From Rhipicephalus microplus (lineage: Eukaryota; Arthropoda; Arachnida; Ixodida; Ixodidae), in assembly GCF_043290135.1 (NCBI RefSeq), contig NC_134710.1, forward strand, positions 134,244,655 to 134,308,654: a DNA stretch of 64,000 nt, written 5' to 3'. The notes beneath the pieces are model-generated. The model saw only the letters and a program-made list of their open reading frames with translations. It was not told where the DNA came from and did not search any database. The position numbers and the translations under genes were made by a program. This document shows positions 50,001 through 62,000 of this stretch, in pieces. The first letter of the stretch is position 1. Every line of letters starts with the position of its first letter.

Positions 50001-53000
50001 AGTGCATGTATTTGCGACCTCTATGTAACTAAGTAATGCCGGGAGACACCCTTGATACAAAGAATTTTTGCAACGAACAACCTAGGTATTTTGCCCCGGG
50101 TTTCGGCATTTTGGCATGAGCAAGCATTTTCTGTGGTTGCCCCGCCGAAACTGGCACGCTCATGGCGCCAGCGGCTTCCAAGCGAAAGCAACTGTTCAAT
50201 AGCGCGCGCAGGTGTGCGCAAGGTGGCAGGCGGGCGTGCACCCCTTGAGCTTGCCAGTGGGTGCAGCAAATTACAGAGCGCGCATGGCTCCTAGATAGAT
50301 TCGAAGATGTTGACAACTGCGTTTGAAGAGCAGCTATGTTTTTTTGGAGGCTCAAATGCCTCGCCGGTTATGCTTGCCGTGCTCTGCAACAGCTCTTCCC
50401 CAGATCGCGGTGGATGACAGTCTATGGCACAGCGCTATTAAAGCAGACAGTGCGTGTGGGCATATTATCAATTTGGAGTTGTTACGGAACATAGCAGCGA
50501 CGGCAAAAACCTTCAAGTGTGCATATGATTGCAATCGCAATAAAAATGCAGCTTTTTTATAGCTAAACAAGTCAGATGAGCTCTGCATTCAATTCTTGTA
50601 CATATTTCTAACTTTCGTGAACCAGCATATAACAAGTTACTCTGAGAATCAGTCAACTTAGTTATATCCAGGTTTAGGTCTAAAGTCAAATCTCATAAGC
50701 ATGTACCTACTTTCAATGTACCAACGCACGTAGTTGCAGGCAATCTCAGACAAGAGTTTCAGAGACCAATGCATTCGCAAAGTGTTAAGCCATAGTTGTT
50801 CATCTTACACCTACTGTTTAGTGCGTACCAAATGCATACAGCAATACCACTTTACACCATTAATGTGTCCAGCACCGCTGAACTTGCAGATGCCACAATG
50901 TGCCACAAACCTTTTTATGTAATTAGAATAACTGGACAATTGGCCAATCAACTATTCCAACTTTAGCGTAATTGCTGCAGTGCCTTTGCAGGTAATAATA
51001 AGGGGAAAAATGAAGGTGAGGCGGTGACAATGAACAAACGCATGGTATAACTAATCGCCGACAACACCTCCTCTCACAATAAGCACTTGCAGCTATCTGC
51101 TCAGTCACGCATATGAACTTGCACCACGTGCAACAAAGCTTACTGCAAGCTTTCAATAGGCGACTACCTGAAATTGTTGGGCCACCGATCGCTGCTGCAC
51201 CACAGCATTCAAGCTTGCACCACTTTCCGGAAACGCAAGCAGCTCGCTGTTGCGAAGTTTAGTATTACGGGCACAGAGAAACCTTTCCGTGTTGCTTCAA
51301 ATATGCGCATGGTACAGGAAGGGCAGTGCTGTTTTAGCCATGCTGCACAGTAATATTACGGGTGTACTGGCATGAAATTTTTCATTTATTGTTTTCTTGC
51401 GTGTGTGAAATGATAGGCCAAGTGCCCGAGAGCATAGGAAATGTACTGGTAAGCGTGAGTGTTCCCAGAAAATTTAATTACAGCATGCTTTTAAAAGCTA
51501 GATTAGGTTCCTACTGTACCCTGACGTTGCGACATGGTATGAGCAGTGCCCCCAGGCAGTAGTATGTGCATGCGAAAGTTTTTGACCGCGTTGTTTTTTG
51601 GCGCGTCTTTTTTTTTTGGTAAATTCTTGTGCCCTCTAATTAATGCATACCTGCCAACCTAGCAGCATGAAAATTCGGGAGACTGCAGCGAGAGAGGGAG
51701 GAGAGAGTTCTTTTTTTGTTTGTGTGTGTGTCTGTGTGTGTGGATTACCGCGGCTGAGACATTTGTGACACGCTGTCGCTTCCACCCACTGTGATTGCAA
51801 AAGCATGACGTTTCAGAGCCTCCACTTCAGTGTATTCGGCCTCTGCAGGCATTTCCTGGACAACAGTTTGTTTTCGTACGTCCGCACCCACACCGCTTCG
51901 CGTCCTCGCCCTTCGGGAACATTTTCCGAAGCAACAGTTCTGCATGATCCCTAAGGCTTAGTGGCAAGTTGTGTTCCACATGAAATTTCGTAAAGAGGCA
52001 TTTCGTAAAGAGGCATTCCGTGCGCATTGAACTTCCTACGCACTTCCTTTAGCACAAACTTCGGAAGTTGCCCAACCTTGCCGTAGTCAAACATAGTTCT
52101 GATGATTCTGTAAAGCAATGTGCACCTTTATGATGGCCTTGCCGCTGTGCGAAATGCTTACATCACAGGTGCACGTGGTAAAGAATCCGTATGTGCCACT
52201 TTACTGCTAAGTCGCAAATCATGGAAACTCAGCTGTGTACCAGTCGAAAAACACTTGCAAGTACTTCTTTGCTATTGAAACCGCCATAAACATTCTAACG
52301 AACTTTGGAAAATGCGCACCCCCACCCTCTCCCCAACAACATATCAAACAAAACTGACACCTGGGCGGGCGGCGTAGGCCTAGTGTACAAAATGCAAAGG
52401 CGAAGACAGAGACGGACACAGAAATTCCAGTACCTTTTCCTTCGCCTTCTTTTGGTAAGGTGGCAAGAGATCTTGCGGCTGCCGGGCTTCGCCCAGATGC
52501 ACGATGCTATAGTGCCTAGAATTCACCTGGCAGTACTCTACGATATGGTTACAATGAACTACAGAAATGAGTGCTTTTACACAGTGCCGCAACTGTCGCA
52601 TCTATGGTACGTGCGTGATCACACAGGGTGTCTACAAATTTGCTTTTTCAATATTCCCCGACCTTTCCCGGTTTTCCATGATAATTTAAAGCAAATTCCA
52701 TGACCGTTCGAACTTCTTGGAAAACTGTGCACTGCAAATAGACCCTAGAGTGGTGACAAAATAGGACAATCCATAGTATAAGTAAATAAATGTACCGCAT
52801 GTGCCTAGAATGTTCAGACTGTGTGCGCTTACATCTGCTTGTAGCTGGAATACCAGCACACACAGACAACTGCACTTACGCTGAACAAGAGTGATGGGAC
52901 GCTTTCGACAAGTCCCGGTGCCTACGTCACGTACTTAGGTGTAGCTGAACAACCTGTGGTTTTCCTATGGCTACAGCAAAAGCTTGTTAATTCGAACCGC

Positions 53001-56000
53001 AAGAGGAAGCCGCCTCAGTTCGAATTAACGAAAGTTCGAACTAACAAAAGTGAAGCACAACAACAGTACACTGCGAGTGGGCATAACAATTCATTTTTTG
53101 ACAAAAATCTGCTATCGTGGTCTGCCTTTTTTCCTTGAAGGCGGCAGCCAGCGCTTTTTGCTTTAACGAGTGAATTTGGCGGAAAGCCTCTTCTCTGCCT
53201 TCTGCAAAACTTAGAATCTTTAAAACTTAAAGGGGGACGCGGCACTTAAAAGTCGAAAATCGACCAAAAAATCGCATTTTCTCTCTCATCATTTTCGCGC
53301 TCCCGAGGCCCTTCTACATCTATCAGCAAATTTTGGCTTCAAAATTCTATTTATTTCCAGAGTTATAAGAGATAAAAAGAGCAACTACGCACAAGCGGAC
53401 CTTTAAATTCAAGTCTGAACTAGCCTTACTTCAACCGCCAACAGCACGCGAACTACGCGCTCCAACAGCGCCATTTTGATCTTGTTTGAAAGGTCGCGTT
53501 TCCAGCTTTTCTCTTGTTTTCAATAAGCAACCATGTGCTCCACGTGGAAGCGAAAAAAAAAAAAAGCAAAGCAAAACCACGTGCTGCACGCGACTTCATT
53601 GGTTGCCTGACGCACGTGACCAAAATGGTGTTACTCGATTAGCCAGGAAAACTTGATGGCAGTGTCAGCCGCCATTTTGAAAAGGTATTGCTCTTGCGAT
53701 GGTGTCTTATCGCTAACGTGTTCGTGCAGTCAGTGTGCTAGAATATTTTAGTGCGGTTCGCTATGCCCGGCGGTGCGAAAAAGTTCCGGTTGAAGCATCA
53801 TTTTGGCCGTTCACGGAAGAAAGGCAGGTGTAGAAAGCCCAAGGGTGGGTGCTGCTACTGCATCGCGGGAGCAAGCGCCGACATCGCCCGATGACGACGT
53901 GGCCGTAGACGATTTCTCGTGCCAGCGCGGCGTGGACACTGGCCGCACGAGTACTGACGTTATCGTCAACAGAGGAAAACGCGAGACGGGTTCCCCGGAT
54001 AGCGTACGCTCTGTGGACTATGACCGCGCCGATGCTATCGGGAACGGAGAAGAGCGCGTAGACATGCGCCTCCCTGACAGCATGCGCGATGTCGACTCCG
54101 GCCGTGTGACGGTAGACGTTGATGTGATCGGTGCCAGTGAAGTGCGCGAGGCGGAATAAGGAGGAGGAATAAGAGGAGCAATAAGGATGGGATGCATCCA
54201 GATTATGCCCCTGGTGCATTTTCTTAAGCTTTTATAGGTATTTTTCCAATAAATATGTTTTGCAATGTTTTTCCTTGTTTTCTCAAAACAGCAATTTTGA
54301 CACATTTGTCACAATGGAGGATAAATATCTTCTGTTCTATTTGAGCTATCAGCATAAATTTTGTTTTGCCAGAAAGATAAATGCATGCAGTAAGCAATAT
54401 GCCTATTTTCAAGGCAATTTACATTTCGCAAAATTTTTTATATGGGTCACATGTATGGTATATGACAATGGCGTTTTTTCTGTAAACATTGTTGACCTCT
54501 AACTCTTGTTAAAATTCGCCTAGTAAATTGATTTATAGCATCTTGCTATCCTTGAACATCCTACATTGTTTCAATACTGTAACCACCATATTTGGGTTTT
54601 CTGATCAGACGCTAATTTTGCTCCAAACAAAGGACCCAGCTTATGCAATGATAGCACGGTATATTGGGAACTACTAGCCCTACCACAAAAGTACATTTTT
54701 GGAATCTGCACATCAAAATACACAAACTGTGAAAATTTGGTTCAGATCTATCCATAAATAAATAAGTCGCTTTTCAAGTGCAGCTTCCCCCCTTAAAAAA
54801 AGACGGGCGGCATTCAATCCGGCCATGACTTCCGCAGCAGAGGGCCGCACTGGTGCTTCGTCCTCCTATTCATCGTCACTGGCAGCGACAGGTCCTGCAC
54901 TTCTCACCTGACATGCACCACACACCACTGCACTTGAGTCCACATTGACGTAGTTCGCAACGTCGTCCAAAACGTCCGCCATGGGAGCGGTGACGCTGTG
55001 TTCGAGCACTGGTGGCTCGTCAGCTTGCAGAGCTTCGGTGCTGAAGCCTTAGTGGCGAAAGCAATTTGCTATCGTAAGCACCGTCACTTGCTCCCAAGCA
55101 TGCACAAGCATGTGTAGTGCACTTAGGAGCGTCACTTCGTAGTTATTGCACAAAATAATTCGTTCCAACATATGACACCGATAAAATGATTTTAAATTTC
55201 TAATTATACCCTGGTCCATGGGCTGCAGTACCGCTGTCGTGTTTGCTAGAAGGAAGGCCAGCTCAATGGCCTTCGTCTCAACGTTGACTTATTGAGCCGA
55301 ACAGTTGTCCACAAGAAGCAGGACTTTGCGGCCACAGCGTTCGAACTTCTGGTCAAGCTTCCCCAGCCACTGCGCGAACAATTCCCCCGTCATCCAGGCC
55401 TTTTTAGTGGCCGCATAGTCTGATGGGAGGGACCAGATGCTCTTGAAGCAACGAGGACCTCTCGATTTGCCTATCACAAACAGAGGCAACTTCTCGATCC
55501 CGATCATGTTCACAGCAACCATCACAGTTATCCGTTCTTTACTTTTCTTCCCTTCCGTGCACTTGTGGCCATTATACGTGATAGTTTTGACGGGCAGCAA
55601 TTTGAAGAATAAGGCAGTTTAATCCGCATTAAATATGTCTTGCAGAGAATACTTCTCCATGTAGCCTTGAAGCACTTCGGAGCGCCAACCTTCAAACGTT
55701 TCCATGTTAACGGCGTTCATTTCACTCGACACAGCACGGAAAACGAGGTCGTATAAAGTAGCGAAGTCGTCGTAGTCTAGCTGCAGGACGAAGTCCACTG
55801 CTTTTGCCAGTATGACTGGGCCACTCAGTGGTATGTCCTGCGAACGCATTTTCTTTATTGAAATGACAAGCCCTTTCCCAAAGTCAGGATACTTTGCGGG
55901 CCGCAACCTCCTCCTTTTGCTCGCAACTTCTGCCTCTAAGGAGTCTTCAATAGTCCTATTTTTTTATGTAAGTAGATAGCGTCGTTTTTGGTATCCAATG

Positions 56001-59000
56001 ATTTTTCGCGATACCTTGCTTAGGCAAAAGTCCGGCGCCCACTTCCTGCAGAATATCATCTTTCTCCTGAATTGTTTTGGCACGGTATTTGCCGTGGGCA
56101 CACGCCATCAAGTCGGAGCAGCAGAATCGCAACAGACGGAAAGCTACTACCGGCGCTACCGCAACAAACATTAGCCGAGGCCTAATACCAACACAAAGAA
56201 TCGCGACAGTCGGAAGCTACTCCCAGCACCAACAACCGAGGTGTACGACGCACGCGAAGGCTGGGCGAAGCTACGACCTGTGTGCTGGTCATGCCATCTG
56301 TCGTCTAACAGCAACAACTATGCAGGATTTTAAAAGAAAGACCCCGAGATTGGCACTTGAAAGAAAAAAACAAATCTCGGAGGTTATGTAGAACGGAGAG
56401 CAGGCAGCCGCCGAGAAAGAGAGAGATTGTGGGGGGAGGGGGGTGAAGAGTAAGTGACGCTATTTTCTGCACTCTGGCCTCCGTGCCAGTTTCTCCCGTT
56501 CTTCCCTCCGCTTCCTGTCCAGGCCGCCTCGTAACTCGGCAGCCGCCCTATCGAGTGACTAGCCAAGCAGCCGGCGCGGTTGACGTAGTTCGAACTATCC
56601 GCGGTGGTACCTACTCGCGTTTGAATTAACGAGCTTTTTTACTTATAGGCTTGTATGGAGCTTAGCCAGACCATAACTTACAGTTCCAATTATCCATAAA
56701 TTCAAATAATTGAAGTTTGAATTAACAAGCTTTCACTGTATTATTGTGAACAAGGCTACCACAGAGGGTACCAAAACATCAGTAAACTGTATTCCTTTGG
56801 TAGGTGTATCCTCTTATGTCTACACTAAGAAGCAACAGTTATGCACAGCTTTTTATTTTTTCATGCATCTTGTTGCTGTTCACGGTAGCTGAAGCCCAAA
56901 GAGAGGCTTTGTAAGCTTTGATGAATGGTAATGTGAAGAACGCACAGACTGCCATCAGTTTTCATGACCAGGCCAGATTTGTCAGAAATTTCCTGACTTT
57001 TCCAGAAGGGTACGAACTCCCCGACTTTTCCAGGTTTGTAGACACACTGCAAGTATACACACACACACACGTGTGTGTGCCTTTGCTGGGGTGGCAACTT
57101 TTCCGGAGATTCAAGATAGCATTCGTACCACCTGAAGAGTTGGCAGGTATCCAAGTGTATATCTTGTACTGTGTGCGCGTCCGCTATTCCAGACTCTGCT
57201 TACTGGCTTCACAGGTACGCTGGATTACAGTGACCGCACGACCGTGAACAGAGATCTAGAAGGAGACGTGCAAGCTGCCATTTTTTGTGTTTTGGTGCTT
57301 GACGTGATCATAACAAGCCAGACTGCTGTCACCAGGATCAGTACTGTAGCCTGATATTAAGTTCGTGTCGATGTTGGTAGGTGCGCCGCAAGAAAATTGA
57401 CTTCAACGTAAATATATTCTTGATTGATATGTAGGGTTTAACATCCCAAAACTACCATAAGATTATGAGAGACGCCGTAGTGGAGGGCTCCTGAAATTTT
57501 GGCCACCTGGAGTTCTTTAACGTGCACCCAAATCTGAGCAAACGGGCCTAGAACATTTCTGCCTCCATCGGAAATGCAGCCACCGCAGCCGGGATTTGAT
57601 CCCGCAACCTGCGGGTCAGCAGCCGAGTACCTTAGCCACTAGACCACCGCGGCGGGGCAATATAAATATATTCTTTTAGCATTTGCAGAGCGTAATGCTT
57701 GCTCAGAGCAGTCGTTGTATACAAGAGTGTCTTTTTTTTTTTTTTTGTTACAATAGGTAGTTTATGACCTACTCATCAGGGCTGGAATTCGGTGTGCGAC
57801 GAATATTTAGAGGCATTTTTAGAGTGCCAGGTCACAGTTTCGGTATCAAGAGGCTGGGCAGGAGCGATTCCAGTGGCAAGGCAAACAGAGCTGGCCATGT
57901 GACCACGCAAAACTGTGGCATGGCACTGCATGTGAGAGCCGGTTCTGCACTGCCAGTCACCATAGCACTGGCCACAGCCAGCACGTGTAAAACCGCAGAC
58001 GAGGAAATCACAGGTAGCGCAAGTGCAAGATGCGTGCCAAGCAAACAGCCAATCTTAACTCGTGACAGTTTACACTCTCACTGCTTAAATGTCGGCATCG
58101 TGAGGGGCTCCATCCACATCTTGCTCAGTTGCGTGGTATTGTCTTAAAAGTTCATTTTAAATATGTTTTTGGCTATATTCGCCCTTGATATTTCATAGAT
58201 GTTGTTTAGCCAAATCTATCTCACATTCGAAATTTTGTGTCACTTCTCCTTCGCGACAGCCCGAAAGTGCCTCCTCCCCCTCCCAAGACTGCTAGAGCAT
58301 CGCGAAGTGAGCACTGCTTCAGAAAGCAGTCACCGCGGCATATGCCCAACAGACTACTAGCCACATTTGTGCACTGTCAAAAGCAGAGTGGGTGTATGAT
58401 ACAGCAAGCGGATAGGCAGTCATGGTGTGCGCCAAGTTGGCGAAACGATGCACGCAATTAGCCAGCAGACGATTTGGCTCTACGCGGTCGTAAAGCGGGG
58501 AGGAGGGCAAACACCCAGTTTTCGCTTAGAAACAGGATACAGAACACATGTATCGCGTACAGCTGATTATGTTCATTCTGTGGCTATACGACGATTCATA
58601 TCCAGGACCCGCAGTCATTTCGAAATGCTCCTTGGCTTCAGTACTAAGTGGAGTGGGTGTATCGTACAGCAAGCGGACCGGCAATTACAGTGCGCCCCAA
58701 GTAGGCGACGTGATGCCCGCAACTAGCCAGTAGAAGATTTGGCTCTCTGTGGCCATAAGCGGGATGGAGGGGGAACACACCCTGTTTTCGATTAGAAGCA
58801 GGATAAGGAACACATGTATCACAGAAAGCTGATAATGTCCGTTCTGTCGCTACACGACAATGCATATTTAGAACCCACCGTCGTATCGAAATGCTCCTTG
58901 GCTTCGGCACCGCATGTTATCTGACAGATGTGCGATGTACAAAATCTTTTATGCACTTTGGCAAAAAGAAAACAATGGCTTTGTGGTGCGCATTTTGGGG

Positions 59001-62000
59001 AATATTTACCGTGGCACTGTATTTAGTCCTTTGTTGGCGGCAAAAGTGCACGTCAGGAGATGCACATTTGGTGGTTAGATAGATTAATTAGATTTGTGGG
59101 GTTTAACGTCCCAAAACCACCATATGATCATGAGAGACGCCGTAGTGGAGGGCTCTGGAAATTTGGACCACCTGGGGTTCTTTAACGTGCACGCAAATCT
59201 GAGTAACGGGCCTACAACATTTCCACCTCCATCGGAAGTGCAGCCGTCGCAGCCGGGATCGCACATTTGGTGGTTGCTGGGTACGTTGAACGCATAGTTA
59301 TGCCGCTGTTCGTGGCTGGTACGTATTAATGAGGTTTCACTGTACCATTAGTAATGAAACAAGCCACTATGGCTTGCCACATTTAGAAGAATCAAACATG
59401 CACCATTCACTATTTAACCGAAACCATGTTCACGTCATTAGCAACTGTCTCCTATCAGAAGGGATAGTCCTAGTGTAATTGCCATGCACAGGGTTCATAG
59501 CACTTAAGTGAAACAAAATTCAAGGGTTTTCGAGGACTTTTAAAGACCTAACAAATACTTTTCAAGGACCTAAAACAACACTTGAAACTTCAGAAAATGA
59601 CAACACCACTTTTTACAGCATAAAAATGTGTACTCTATTTTAGTTGTACGGTTGGCACCATGAACGCATTTAAGTTACCATGGACTGTAGTCACTTTTGT
59701 GTTCTCAATGTGTATTGTACTCTTCATGTGACTTTTAAAGGCAGACTACCCTTTAGTGACGACATGTTATAGCTCTTCCTACATCGGAATACTTTGCCTG
59801 ATGAGAGTTCAATGTATCTGGTGCAATCTACTTCCTATAAGCAGCAATGCATGACTAAGACGGCTGGAATTTGCACTTGCTCGGCATAGTTGCACAATAA
59901 GCGACGCGACTGTGGATATCCGCGCACACTTGCACAGTCTCCCCCAAAAAGCCAGGCTTAGCTCCGTTGCTGCTGTAAGCATGCAAGCGCTACCAAAACT
60001 ACAATGTACTAGGACAGTACACTGTACTACAACGCTCCACTATAGCTACAGAAACTGATTAGATTGGATGGTTTGTTGGCTTAAGAAGACATGGTTGCCA
60101 GGCAAGCAAAAAGAAAAATCCACTAAATTATGGCTAATGCAACTTCGATTGACGAAATTCAAAGACATTTAAGGACCTCAAACAAATTTAAGGGTTTTCA
60201 AGGGCTTGAAAATGCCATTTCGAAATTCAGGGGGTTTTCAAGGGTTTCAAGGACCGCTACGCAACATGAATGCAACTGTCTCCCATCAGAGAGGTCAGTT
60301 CTAGTGTAATCACCATCACAAAATGGTGATGCATTATGACAGAGTGAAGCAGATTGGAGCGAACATAGTTATGAGGTAGGCAAATATATTAGCCTTCACG
60401 GACACTCAACAAAAGACTCATTGCAGTGTTTAAATCTTTAGTGTGCGTGAAGTTGGTATTTAAAAACTAGGTTTCACTGTACCTAAACAATACGGATACT
60501 ACAATACAGTTTCTAAATTCACTTTTCAATCACCATGAAGTTTCGTTTCTATAATGACCTTTCCCCTATTATCAATGTTAGGCAAGTCAGACTAGCATAG
60601 AGATAGAGATGAAAATAGATACAGTAGACTCGCAATAAATCAAACTCTGATCATTCATACTTTTGGTTAATTTAAACAAAATTCAATTTTTTGGTTGGCC
60701 CTTTATTCTTTCAATGTATTTAAAAGTCTGTTAAATCAATCTCCATCATTTGATTAATTCAGGCTTCTTGCAGTTCCAGACCAGATGAAATCTGCTGCTT
60801 TCACACTATTTAAAAATTTGCATGCCTATATAATCCTGATCGTCTAAAAATTAAAAATGACCACCACAGGCCTTCAAAGAGAAAGGCTTTTCCAGTAAAC
60901 AAATGTTTGAAACAAAGCACAAGCATGGAAAACCGTGGCGCTTCTCAACTGGTATATACAGTAGACTCTCAGTTAACGAAATCTATTAAACGGAACTACT
61001 GCTTAATTGGAACTACTGCTTCTGCAACGCTTGGTTTCGGACTTGTATTCTGCACCTATGTTCACTTCTCAGTAAATGGGACTCCTGTTAAATGAAACTT
61101 AGGTATGGGGGCACGTGGCCTTCGAAAACCGGAAAAACAAAGTAAAGAAAGTCCATTTTTAGAAAACAGTACATTTGGTCAGTATAATCTATAAACTACG
61201 TCCTCTGTAAATATCAGTGCCGAATTCGCGCTTAAGGTACCTCAAGTCAACTATTTAGCTAGCCGATGCAGCACATGAGCGTGCAATTGTCAAAAATAGC
61301 CGAACTTCGCACGCATGCAGTTTCTCCCCGCTCAATAGAGCGCCGCCATCTTGGTTGCTTTTCGTTCAAGAAATTTGCTCCCCCCCCCCCCCCCCCGCCA
61401 TCAGTGACGAGAACAACAGTGTGCTTGAAGCATAACTGGCTTGCGATTGGGTAGCTTGTGGGGTACCTGCTCTTCCTGCTTTTCAAATGCGGAGCTACAA
61501 TTGGACGCAGCGCTCGCTCCTTCGTGGCGGGGGAAACGAGTGGTTGCTATTGGCTGGTGCGTGCGCTCACATGCTCATCTCTCGCGCATGGTGTAGCCGC
61601 TGCCCGTGCAAATCGTCTGCTCCAACTATTTCGTTGCAAACGTTCTCTGTGTGCTTCTTAGTATTTGCGATCGACCTCGGAACTGTCGTGCAAAAAGTAT
61701 TTACGAAACGATAGTTCCGCGCAGCCCTCCAGATCGTAGAGTTCTCCTGTGCCTTTTGCTCGAACAATTGCAAGTTGCCGGACGCACCACCGTCGCAGCT
61801 CTCTGTGCCGAGGAGGCTCTTCGAAAGTTTTAGACATAGTTTGTGGCGATGGATCGCACGTTTCATAGTAAACGCATGACTGTGCTCTCTTTCGGAAAAC
61901 GAAAGTGCTGACTGCATATTCTACGGCATTTGCGAAAGCACCAGCTGGTCGGCAGTCAGTCGGTGATAACGAAGCCACACTGGATCCTGAACCATCAAAA

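Larger units (their letters stand above)
52974..56738 (-). mobile_element. Tigger-like transposon 2, hosting a Kolobok-like element
   Basis: The left end 'cagcaaaagcttgttaattc' (TA at 52972-52973) and the right end read inward 'cagtgaaagcttgttaattc' (TA at 56739-56740) are well matched inverted repeats. The transposase is on the minus strand. Removing the nested element (53231-54792) leaves about 2.2 kb, a normal size for Tigger. Confidence 0.88.
52624..57053. mobile_element. Outer repeat split by Tigger-like transposon 2
   Basis: The left end 'cagggtgtctacaaa' (52624) and the right end read inward 'cagtgtgtctacaaa' (57053) pair as inverted repeats. The 350-bp left and 313-bp right arms also share 'cccgac(c)tttcc'-type sequence. 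If real, this is a roughly 660-bp non-coding element that received Tigger-like transposon 2, which in turn received Kolobok-like element 2. No target duplication was found, so it is tentative. Confidence 0.45.
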